Of a stretch of DNA of 64,000 nucleotides, positions 47,906 to 57,935 are shown in pieces. Position numbers and translations under genes: made by a program. The DNA comes from Ridgeia piscesae (lineage: Eukaryota; Annelida; Polychaeta; Sabellida; Siboglinidae). The notes under the pieces were generated by a model, which saw nothing but the letters and a program-made list of their open reading frames with translations, did not search any database and was not told the DNA's origin. Every line of letters starts with the position of its first letter. Position 1 is the stretch's first letter. The stretch spans positions 342,001 to 406,000 of the forward strand of contig JAODUO010000116.1 of NCBI GenBank assembly GCA_025642075.2, written 5' to 3'.

Positions 47906-50147
47906 CTGAAAGGTGACTTTATTTCTTACATCTTTCAGACCTATATATATTGGGTCAACATGTTCACATTATCTTGAAATGATCATGTGTAACATGTATG
48001 TAAAAAACTAGGGTATGTTTAGTTAAATAAATGAAATGACCCCCTTTTACAGTGAAATTTTATTAAAATCTATCATATAATTTGATGTGCATTTTCAACA
48101 GTCAGAAACATTTCACTTTTCCATGAAGTAATGTATTCAAATTACTTCATGGAAAAGGTCCACTTAGCAACCACAGGTAAATGTGACAGGTGCAGTTGTG
48201 AGTGGTGCATTTTAATGATTTACTAACACATTATTTCAAAGAAAAACTTGTTACAAACACAGAATAATTTACAGTGAATATGTCAAAAAAAAGACCACAC
48301 CACACAAGATACCAAATTTTTTTAAGACCTTTAAATAACTTTCAATATTTATCATGTACAGGTTTGCTTAAAACTACCACCTTTGCTGATTGTATTAATA
48401 TAATTTTAAGCAGCTGACTGCAATTTGCTGGACATTGCAAGAGCTCAGTCAATCAACCAGTCACAAAGCTAATGATTTGGAAACTTCCTGGAAACGCAGC
48501 TATTTGAGGAGGGAAAGACCTGGTGAACCAAGACCCTCCCACCAGACATGTCAGTTCAAGTATTTTCAATGATTCACAACAAAAATAATATAAGAGTAAG
48601 TTCTCATTTGGTGCAGTGTCCAATCATTACAACTGCTTAAAGCACTTGACCATCCCATTTACCTGTTCAAATAAATACCATTTTGACTTCGCTGCATAAA
48701 GACTATGCGTATATAAATATATATTGAGAGTGAACTGCGTCACTGTGCTCCATATGTGGAGAGAAAACAGTAGATACACCTTTGTACCTGCTCAACAGAA
48801 AATTGAATGAAATTGTCAGGACAAAGTGGTTGTACAATGACACCTGCAAAGAAAAGTACTTCATCAAGAATTATCACATCAACGTACCTATGACTTCTGT
48901 TGCGCCACCTGTTGACATTCTTCGGTTGTTTAGTGCACTTGACACAGAACTTGCTGAGCTTTTCCTGCAAGACCAAATTAATTCACATTTGTTAATGATA
49001 TTTTTAGTGACTATGTATTGCAGTCCATTGGCTGATATTACTAGTGATTTTTTTATAGAACCTTTCAACAATAACGAGATAATGTCATCAGAGGGCCATG
49101 GAAACAGTGTCCCGAGTGATAACATTTTAATTTTTGGAAACAGCTCATTAAAGATAACAACTGATTCTGTTTGATGATAGATTCTCACAATGAACCAAGT
49201 GAAACAGTCCCCTGACATTCTGTATGTTTATAACAATTCTGATGATTTCTGCGAGGTTTAGAGAGCTCAGTACATGTAGATAATCACCTGCTGGAGGTCG
49301 TCGAGCTGGCACTACTCTGAGCTGACCGGCGTCCAGGAACAGGTGACCCCGATGAACTGTTGTTGGAACCCTTGTTGACACTTGTTTTCCTCAGTCCCTT
49401 CATGGCTGTACCTGTTCACCAATTCACACCGACTCATTATTCTCTCAAAAGAATTACGTGTTTACAGGAAAAAATGGCTGTAACAAAATAGTCTGATTAA
49501 TGATGTGTGAAAACTTAAAATTAAACTTGACAAACTTCCCCAACAGATCCTATTTTATATAAGTTTGTTGGCAAGACTACAAAAAGCATTCACTACAGTG
49601 TACTGGGCATCACCATAATTTGATATTACTGTGAGACCATTGGCTCAAGATGAACAGTCAATTTTATCAAGTTGAACATCTGACTGACCACCAGTTTTTC
49701 ATCTCATGTTTTGAACCGTATTAATCAGAAAACAATCCGAAGGATTACAGAAAAGAAATGAGCTGCCTAGAGGGAAAATGTCCAAGAATGCAGCCGACAA
49801 CTACAACAACAATGATGACTACGATACGAAACAGTTGTTTGCCAAACATCTGTTACAACAAACAAGGTTTGGATTTTAAACATCAGAACTACTTCGAGGT
49901 TTCACACTAACCTTTAGCAGGTGGGTATTTGCCACTAGTGCTTCCAGAGGCTGTGCTAGTTGATGTTGTCGGAATATTTGATTTCGACGAATCTGTAAAA
50001 CATAAATCTGTCTATAGGTACACCCGCAACATGGCTGGTAGAGAGAACAAGTGAGATAGTTGTTGCCAGTACAAATTGTATTTGTCAAAATAACATTGCA
50101 ATTATTGGGATGTGTCTCTATATATATTGGAATATATATATATTGGA

Positions 50148-50179
<32 letters not shown>

Positions 50180-53100
50180 TATATATACATATTTACACTT
50201 TCTACACTTTACTTCCCTGGCAGACCTTTTTAATTAGACACCATCTCAACTACTCTGGGAAGCATCCAGCCATATGCTATCATTAATGCATAAAAGGCTG
50301 CTCAACCACTTGTCTATAGCCAGGTAATCATTTATACAGCTGAGTGAACTGGAGCTATATAGAGTGAAAAAACTTGTCCAATGTTTTAACACCACAGCAC
50401 AGGATTGAATCTGGGTCCTCTTAGTCGAGAGTCCGACGTTCTACCCCTGAGCCACTGCGCTCTATGCATATATATATATATGAGCCACCACTTCAAACAG
50501 GCATTAAGCTGTACAGGCCTATTCAGCACAAGAGCCAAAAATAGCTTCTATGTCATGTTCCACCAATTTAGAAATTTTTTTACAATCGGAATATACCATG
50601 TGTGATTTATTTTCTTCGACAAACAGTACAAATCTAATCAATTACATGCACTTATGAACCAACAGTTTACAAAACAATACACACTATGAATCTGAATGAT
50701 ACAATTTCTTAAAAAGTTGTTTTATTAAATATTGCTTACACTAGTGTAATTATTGTAACTAATGAGGTATCATTTTATCTGTGGAATATAAAATGGTACA
50801 AAACCCAATATCACAATTTTACAACTTTATACCCGGTTTGCTGTGGCAGGCTACATATGATTACGATAAATATGGAAACGTGTACATCACATATGGAAAT
50901 TCACATGAAATCCATCAGAAAAAATCTTGATTATGTGAGTACATGTACCGGAATCTACACACAGTGAGGCAGAAGGAGTAAATAACAACAAATGAAAGGA
51001 CACAAAACCATTTGACGGCTAAACAATTTTGACAGGAATAAACTGTAGAAGTGAAAACGTGTTGTAAGCTTCTGTTATTACTTCTCTTTGGTCCAGGAAT
51101 GCGGGAGACGATATCGTGGCGACCTTTGTCTTTCTTCCTGGCACGCATGTCCTGTGCTACATCCTCCTTGCGCTCATTCTCCTCCTAGAACAGTGTTGCC
51201 ATGGTTACATGCACAAGTCATGTTGCCAAGATGCTAGCAACAGTTGCTATGGCAACAGTTCTTATAAAAACACAGAATGAATGTGCCAACTTGGTGACTG
51301 TGTGACTACAACTAAGGAACAGTGTACCACAACAACTGGTGTGATAACGTAGTAGTAGCTATAGTAAATTTATCTACTGATGGTTATCCTCAAAAGTAAA
51401 AGTAAAAAGGTAAATTCTTATATAGCGCAATATTCAGTCCTCAGCTCTGCTCAAAGTGTTTTACACTTTACTTCCCTGGCAGACCTGTTCAATCAGACAC
51501 AATCTCAACTTCTCTGGGAAACATCCAGTTATGCTGCAATTAATGCTTGAAGGCTGCTTACACAAATATCCACCACAGTCTATAGCCAGGTACTCATTCA
51601 TACAGTTGAGTGAGCTGGAGCGATGTAGAGTGAAAACTTGCTCAAGGTTTTAACACCGCAACACAGGATTCGAACACGGGCTCTCTTAGTCGAGAATCCA
51701 AAGCTTTACTCCTGAGCCACTGCTCTCTACACCGACTACCCCGGGTATTGATGATGTTTAAAGACAGTTGCCAAAACAATCCACTAGGGCTTTATGTGTC
51801 ACAGCAAAATATGTTTTTTTTTCAACTTCCTCTTTTCAATGAATATACTGCAAAATGCTGCAAACTGACTGCTGCCTATATTTGGTGGGCCTACATCTGC
51901 CTATTGGCACTAGACTGGTACCAGTAATCGAACCGCAACTTCCTATCAGTAGCGGACACAGAGATAGTCAATGTACTGTTGCCTACTAACATTCAACTTA
52001 GTGAAGGTACCAATGTCATGTTGACTTAGTGAACGTACCAATGTGATGAGATTCTGCTCCTGAGCCTCTTTCGTTCTGTCATCTTCGTCTTCTTCATACA
52101 ACGACGATCCTCGTTTCCTTGACAACTCCTGCCAGTGAGTGATACAACATTCATATATCGTTCACTGCCTCCAAGGCAAACTGGTAATGGGCTGGAATAA
52201 CGATGCTATTTTACATAATTATATTCTATGCAGCTAACTCTATTTAATATACAACTTCTATAAATGACAATTGGTTTAAAATAAACAAATTGCTAAATGT
52301 GTATAATCTGGTTGACTGTTTTGTTTATTGACAATTATTTTTATCTGGACCTAAATTTTTAGACTACATTTCAGATTAAATGTAGCCTGTTTTTTAATAA
52401 TAAAAAGTTGTAATAACTACCTGGTAAATATGCATTGATTGGCACGTTTGTGTATCTCTGTCACACATAAGATAAAGAAACGTAATGGCCTATTTCTATA
52501 AAAACAAAAGCAACTTGGTTCAAAAAAAAATTAAAATAACGTAACTAAAAGAAGCATGAGTAATTATTTATTTAAAGTCTGCTTACCGTTTCCATCCTGA
52601 CGTGCACCTTGTCAAGGGTGTGAATGGCCTAACAAAATAATAAAACATAGTGTAATTGTCATGAAATTTATTCATACATTTCAGATAAAATTATCACACA
52701 AATGTATAGGTCTAAACGCACTGGTGTACACCCAATGATACATGTGTAGATGGCATTATTAATTATACAATGATATTTACAAAAAAACTGAAGTATGGAA
52801 TCCCCAAGATGTCCACCCCACAAGAACCACCATAAAACTTACAAGTATATAACATGAAGGTTATCGAGATAATTTACTAAAAATGAGGGGTTATGTCCAC
52901 ATGTGAGTGCAAGACCTTAACCATTTTACATTGACCACGATGTGACTATAAACTCACATGATTCAATTTGTCTTGTGCTAAACAATGGCATTTGAAATTA
53001 CATAAACATTCTAATACAATGTTGTTGGTGAACTTGGATGAACCCAGTAACACCGTAGACTACCTGGTCGATGGCTTCGATGACATCTTTGTCCTTCTCG

Positions 53101-54787
53101 TTGACGAGGACTTTCCTGATGCACTGCTCCAGCGACTGCAGGAGAGCGCGGTCTGTCGGGAACTTGATGAGACCCTTCAACAACGGCAGCATCGGGCAGA
53201 GGCGCATACGAATGTTCGGCACAGGGTCCATCGCCATCCCCACCAAGTGGTCAAACAGGTTCGTCTTGAAGAAGTTTCTCGAGAACAGCTCAATGACCAT
53301 CCTGCAGGCGTCTATGAAGAGACTCCGCTGGTGACAACTGTCGCCGTGGCCAAAGTCTGCAAATGAAACGCACAGTTCAAATCATCAGGAGCTACACAGT
53401 AGAACCTCTCTCAGGTGACCACAAGTTCAACACAGCCAGTGCGGTCTCTCAAGAGAGGTGATTTTGTGTAAGAAATGAACAGTAAATTCCATACCTAGAG
53501 AGGTGGTTTCTCAAGACAGATGGTCCCTCGAGAGAGAGGTGGTTCACCTCTCAAGACAGTTGGCCAGTCAAGGCAGTTTGCATCTCAAGACTGGTGACCT
53601 GACAAGACAGGTGACCTGACAAGACAGGTGGCCTCTCTCTCTCTCTCTCGATGGTTTCCCATAATAGGTTGTTGATATATATTGAGAATAATGGCACGTT
53701 CATCTGACAAATAACGGGGCACTATTAGTTCAGTGGGCACTGATTTATTCAATGATCTTCTGTTCTTTCTTTATTTACTATTTCACTAGTTATCACTATT
53801 CAGTGTCACAATTTTCCACAATGCCATAAGTTTCTTTGTGAGGTGAGTAATGAACGAATTTCAGTAGCCGGTGTGTTGAGGTCATTCAAAACAGGTAACA
53901 AGAGTGATCACATGATTGGTTTACGTTATATTTGTTGTGAGGGCTGACATCACTGTTGAAACAATACGTGTTCTCTGTCTGTCCCTCTCCCTTTCCATCT
54001 CCTCCTCCTCTCTCTCCCCTGCTCCCTCCTTCTCTCTTCCTCTCATCCCTATCCTCCCTCACTCCCTCCTTCCCCTCACATCATTGTTGAAAGAATCTGT
54101 GATCTCTGCCTCTCCCTCTCCCACTTCATCTCCTCCTCATCCTCTTCCTCAGTTACTCCCTGCCTCCCTATCCCTCTCCTGCCTCTCACCCTCCCTCTCT
54201 GCTTCTCTCTTAATTACTAAATACATTTCAATGAATATTTTTCTTAACCATTAACATCAAATATACCACAAAACACTCTGTGCACACCTTTCATAAAGGT
54301 GTTAGTTTTCAATGTTGATTCTTCCGAAAAATCAATAAACACATGTGGAAGGGTGATGCACCTGAATGACTTGGCCTGCATACAACAGGTTGTGCTTAGG
54401 ATGTACACATGTACATGTATAAACCTGTCACACTGACAACTACAGTGTGGGCAAACCACAGCAAACAACTTCAATCGTTCACTTTGATGATCCATTTCCA
54501 CGAAAATACATCAGCACTATAGATTACTTTCCCATGGGACTGGAGGGGAAGATATATGTCAGGTTGGTGGGTAACACAATAACACATTGTTTATCCAGCA
54601 GAGGTGTGTCTTGCTGCAGACACCACACAGAAGGTGTCGAGTCCGAATCACACCTGGGTAGGATTCTCAAACAGTGACAGACAAGCACAGGCAGTAGACC
54701 CAGAATGACATCACACTCACAGGTGTCAGCCAGTTGTCAGTAATCTCTCTGATGATTTCACTTTGTGCCCGGGCACTTAAGTGCCTC
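47823..54787 (-). CDS. PPP4R4: PPP4R4, protein phosphatase 4 regulatory subunit 4, C-terminal part
   Basis: Nine minus-strand exons join in phase, subject to one donor choice. They encode the last HEAT-like region and the disordered tail of PPP4R4. Diagnostic segments are DACRMVIELFSRNFF, DPVPNIRMRLCPMLPLLK, LLQSLEQCIRKVL and NEKDKDVIEAID. Then come a coiled-coil-like stretch, an IPGPKR segment, and Ser/Thr-rich exons ending KYVKAPVKC-stop. PPP4R4 is known as a cytoplasmic HEAT-repeat partner of the PP4 catalytic subunit. The N-terminal two thirds was not found below 57.6 kb, where a plus-strand homeobox gene begins. The missing exons may therefore lie beyond the right edge, or be unrecognised. 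Confidence 0.9.
48116..48157. other. perfect 17-bp stem-loop
   Basis: Arms CTTTTCCATGAAGTAAT (48116-48132) and its exact complement (48141-48157) enclose an 8-nt loop GTATTCAA, inside the last PPP4R4 intron. Confidence 0.85.
48888..48964 (-). CDS. PPP4R4: PPP4R4 penultimate exon
   Basis: This 77-bp exon between CTTGCAG and GTACGT reads RKSSASSVSSALNNRRMSTG and GATEVI. Phase closes with both neighbours. Open plus-strand frames across this region are incidental. Confidence 0.78.
49288..49411 (-). CDS. PPP4R4: PPP4R4 exon, Ser-rich tail
   Basis: This 124-bp exon after GAACAG reads TAMKGLRKTSVNKGSNNSSS and PGRRSAQSSASSTTSS, then a GTGATT donor. Phase closes on both sides (one in, two out). Confidence 0.78.
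49912..49992 (-). CDS. PPP4R4: PPP4R4 exon, Ser/Thr-rich tail
   Basis: This 81-bp exon between TTTTACAG and GTTAGT completes an Asn codon and reads SSKSNIPTTSTSTASGSTSG to KYPPAK. It is low-complexity and disordered. One base in, one base out. Confidence 0.78.
50195..50468 (-). mobile_element. tRNA-derived SINE copy 4
   Basis: On the minus strand the right end reads as a tRNA-like head (GTGGCTCAGGGGTAGAACG, then CTCGACTAAGAGGACCCAG). The body matches the other copies. It lies in an intron of PPP4R4, next to TA repeats at both ends. Confidence 0.7.
51082..51184 (-). CDS. PPP4R4: PPP4R4 exon, basic segment with PGP motif
   Basis: This 103-bp exon between TTCTAG and GTAATA reads EENERKEDVAQDMRARKKDK and HDIVSRIPGPKR. 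The family has a similar basic run followed by an IPISVPGP-type motif. One base is left for the next exon. Confidence 0.82.
51414..51735 (-). mobile_element. tRNA-derived SINE copy 5, most complete
   Basis: On the minus strand: head with A-box-like GTGGCTCAGGAGTAAAGC and B-box-like GTTCGAATCC, the common body, then the AAACACTTTGAGC and GCGCTATATAAG tail. Intron of PPP4R4. Confidence 0.72.
52039..52128 (-). CDS. PPP4R4: PPP4R4 exon, acidic coiled region
   Basis: Thirty codons between CTGGCAG and GTACGT read ELSRKRGSSLYEEDEDDRTK and EAQEQNLITL. The charged composition corresponds to the Glu-rich helix of PPP4R4. Phase 0 at both ends. Confidence 0.8.
52587..52628 (-). CDS. PPP4R4: PPP4R4 small exon
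   Basis: This 42-bp exon between TTGTTAG and GTAAGC reads AIHTLDKVHVRMET. It continues the helix after KDKDVIEAIDQ at the position where the family has a similar LDRMEMS-type segment. Phase 0 at both ends. Confidence 0.85.
53064..53356 (-). CDS. PPP4R4: PPP4R4 exon, HEAT-like repeats
   Basis: This 293-bp exon after TTTGCAG contains FGHGDSCHQRSLFIDACR, FSRNFFKTNLFDHLVGMAMD and PNIRMRLCPMLPLLKGLIK, and ends at AIDQ before a GTAGTC donor. It is the most conserved PPP4R4 exon in the window. Reading past the donor is possible for about 20 codons, but the next exon aligns without a gap if the donor is used. Confidence 0.93.
53390..54230. repeat. degenerate CTCAAGA-type repeats and CT-rich tract
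   Basis: 53390-53650 has irregular repeats of CTCTCAAGA(G/C)AGGTGG and GACCTGACAAGACAGGT ending in (TC)n. 53930-54210 is pyrimidine-rich and contains two related blocks beginning ACATCA(C/T)TGTTGAAA. PPP4R4 intron. Confidence 0.55.
54717..54787 (-). CDS. PPP4R4: PPP4R4 exon (most upstream seen)
   Basis: After a CATCTTAG acceptor the frame reads RHLSARAQSEIIREITDN, which aligns with the family segment just before the LFIDACR-type helix. The strongest donor (GTGAGT) would end the exon at 54721 but breaks phase with the next exon. The overlapping GTGTGA donor, ending at 54717, keeps phase and adds a short WLTPV insertion. The exon is likely; its end is uncertain. Confidence 0.6.
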
Positions 54788-54799
54788 CTAAGATGTTTT

Positions 54800-57130
54800 C
54801 AAAAGTGACAGAATTCAGCATCTTGAAAGAACATTTGTGTTATAATATTTTCCACATTTTCAAAGCCAAACAAGCCTTTGAAGTGCTGGGGCAAACATCC
54901 ATTGGACACCTGATTGCTGTCCACTGGACAAGTGTCCTATACTCGATATTGGATGGAGTTTGCATTTTATCTATATAGTGGCAGAGGCGTTTAAGGTAGG
55001 TTTCATATTTGAATATAGCAGCCAACAAATCACCTTCCTAAGGCTACACAGCAACATGTCAACAATTCACAATATAACTTAATAGAAAAAAAATGTCAGA
55101 TGTTTCCTAAATAAGTATATTTTCTAGTTACCTGACAGACATGTTAAATGCAACTGACCCGAGATGTCTGACATAAAAGAAAATATATAATTTATTTCTT
55201 ACCCAGTATAAATACAAGATAAATAAAATACGTATGTCATCCAATCCAATTTGTAGCTGAAAAAATACATGAAAAATGCCAACCTAACCTACAACATATC
55301 TCACAGGAAAACAAATACAATCATAAATGCATTTATTTGATTTGGCAATTATTATATAAATGACATGTTAACATCCCTTTAAGCTGGTAATTAATATTGT
55401 CACTTTGGTGGTATATATTCTACTGCATATTAAGTTTAGTCTGCTCTGCATAAATTTATGCTTTAACAATGACAGCATGTACAAGATAATCCCAGTGATG
55501 TCACTGTCTTGCTGGATGCTATACACAACAAAGCTTTCAATTCTCTACAAGCAGAGCTGATTGTCTGCCCATATCAAAGTGTTCTGAAAGGCTAGTGGAA
55601 CAAACTTAAACCCATTGTGTGTGTGTCTCAGAGAACAATGAACAAAAACACTTGTGTGACACCTGAGTGAAGGAATAATGCACCTGTCACACTTCCCACT
55701 TCTAACACCTGGCAGTGCTCAGCTACTGACCAGTAGAGGACTTCAAAGGGTAAGTCACAGTCAAAACATCCCACCAGCTTCTGTCAGCTTCAAAGGATCC
55801 AAATATTACACTGGTAGAATAAACAACTCAGAGCCAATTTCAGAAACAAATCTCCAAGTTTTGTTTTGTTTTCAAGGCAAAACCAGTTTAGATGATTATG
55901 TGTATGATATGATTTTATTTATTTGTGTGTGTGTGAGTGTGTGTGTGTGTGCGCGTGCGCGTGCGCGTGTGCGTGTGTGTGTGTCAATTTAAATACATAA
56001 AAACGTAACAAACTTAAAACAATTTAAAACGGATAAAATGAGAATAAAATAAGTACATGCATGTACACAAGTATACAATAAATACATGTTCATAATGTTT
56101 ATGTATTTTAATTAATTATGTATTATTATTGTGCTATATTTATTTGTTCATGTAAAGTTATAATTATTATCAGTAGTAAAACATGGCTATCAACATTGGG
56201 ATTGTCTATCCCTCATGACTCGGAGATCATGTTAACGATAGTCTCATCTCAGTTTGCGATATAAAAGACTAATTAGTTGAATGAGACCTTGTAATACGAT
56301 AACATTGTAACCACAATATGTACAGAGAAGTCATGTAACAGAACTTCTTTGGGAAATAAAAAATAAATAAAAATTGAGTTTAAATGGAAGTATGAAAAAC
56401 AGATACATTTGTATACAGTTACAATTGTATTTACTCTTGACTTCCAAGGCATGTAAATAAACTCCACAACATTTGGTGCACCACACGCAATACATCTAGA
56501 AGCAAAAATTTCTTTATAGACATTTCACTATGATAATCTTTATATATATTTTATTACATATTATTTTTAAAAAAACACTGCTGATACTGGCTGACCAAAT
56601 AGTTTTTCAAATGTTATCATGGACGATTCAAGGACCTGATATACCATTTCACCATAGCAATTATTTGTCAATCAGAGGATATTTTTTATATTATGATACA
56701 ACGAGATTCTGCTGATGCTATTTCTGCTACATGATTGATGACCAAATAACAGTTTGCTTATAACCACTAGATAGTGTCAAGAATCAACTGTACAACATTT
56801 CATGCATGGTTTTCATGTCAAAACAAGAAAGATAAGTCACCTACACAAATAATTGAGTATAGAACCGTGTACCATGATGGATCATTTACGTGGCTATTTG
56901 TGAGAATTGTCAGTGTCAGACAGAAATTAGTCCTGCAGTTGAAGTGATTTATCAATTGGAAAATGTTTATTTATCCTTGATTCAGGTAAACTTGTAATAA
57001 ATTTGTCATCCACTTGCATTGCATTTATATTCATCAACATATTCTTAATGACAGTTGCTTATATTCACAAAATAGTATTAAATATGTAACAAGGACGATT
57101 ATGAACTATAATATTGTGAACACTCATTCC
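54800..57130. other. AT-rich interval, no exon recognised
   Basis: Searched for upstream PPP4R4 exons on the minus strand without success. A GT-rich run lies at 55925-55984. Confidence 0.35.
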
Positions 57131-57139
57131 TGTGCACTA

Positions 57140-57310
57140 AGCAATAAACAAACAGCAATAAACAAATAGCAATAAACAAACAGCAATAAACAAACAGCAA
57201 TAAACAAACAGCAATAAACAAATAGCAATAAACAAATAGCAATAAACATATAGCAATAACCAAATAGCAATAAACAAATAACAATAAACATATACCAATA
57301 AACAAATGCA
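57140..57310. repeat. 14-bp minisatellite
   Basis: About twelve copies of AGCAATAAACAAAT/C, 330 bp upstream of the double-TALE first exon. Confidence 0.9.
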
Positions 57311-57558
57311 AAAAGAGCCTACAGTGAGACTTATTGGGAATGGGGGTAGTTAGCAATCAGATAATACAAGCCAGATGGAGAGAAGACAGAGGAGGATATA
57401 TACAACTGAGTGGCAACTCTGGGCTGGACCATGTGTCTAGCCAGTGACATTTACAGGTGTCTACATTGAGCCAGGCCTGATGAAGTCAACTGACCAGTTC
57501 CAACTTTCACACTTCGCGCCCCAGTGGCCACGAGTGAAAGACCCAGAAAGGGGATTAG

Positions 57559-57645
57559 CCAATGGGGGCTTCACACCCTCAACCCTGGGTGGTTCCAGGA
57601 ACTGGCCAGACAATAGCAGCACTGTGCTGAGACTGGCTGACCAAT
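57559..57645 (+). promoter_or_regulatory. CCAAT boxes upstream of the double-TALE gene
   Basis: Two CCAAT sequences in the forward sense lie at 57559-57563 and 57641-57645, each followed by GGG. A TA-rich GTAGATAAAGC lies near 57693. Spacing would suit a start of transcription around 57.72 kb and use of the ATG at 57776. Inference from motifs only. Confidence 0.3.
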
Positions 57646-57935
57646 GGGCAGACAATGGCACTCCACTGAGCCTGAGTATGAGCAAGCCAGGGTAGATAAA
57701 GCAGACAGCGCCCCCAACCAGCAAGTTAGTCCAGAAGGTTTACTTGACGGTCAACAGTTGACAGTCAACACTTTGATGAGGCCCAACGCTGGAGACATCA
57801 TGGACATGACTACCTCCGCCCCGCTACAGTGTACCCCACCCCTGGGGCACCCCCACTACAGACCCACCGAGACACACACCCCCAGGACAGAATATTCCTG
57901 CAGGTGGAGTCCACAGCGATGTGTCAATGCTTCAG
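57644..57935 (+). CDS. double-TALE gene exon 1
   Basis: The frame opens at an ATG directly after an in-frame TGA (57638-57640) and runs to NAS plus one base before a GTAAGA donor. The leftover G and the AG of exon 2 form Glu. The first ATG overlaps a CCAAT sequence (57641-57645), so translation may really begin at the in-frame ATG 57776 (MRPNAGDIMDMTTSAP). The segment is Pro/Thr-rich with no domain. Confidence 0.65.

Noticed and set aside
48782..49174. 130-codon plus-strand frame
   Set aside because: It lies opposite a PPP4R4 exon whose minus-strand phase and splice sites are consistent.
50390..50468. tRNA gene on the minus strand
   Set aside because: Degenerate tRNA-like head of a SINE; the same head recurs at 51.7, 22.2 and 0.6 kb with a shared body.
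52968..53366. 132-codon plus-strand frame
   Set aside because: Shadow of the conserved PPP4R4 HEAT exon on the minus strand.
54840..55028. Minus-strand frame as the next upstream PPP4R4 exon
   Set aside because: Its residues do not align convincingly with the family segment before RHLSARAQ.
55678..55760. Plus-strand exon-like segment before a GTAAGT
   Set aside because: A good donor, but the acceptor-defined piece contains a stop and shows no family resemblance or phase partner.
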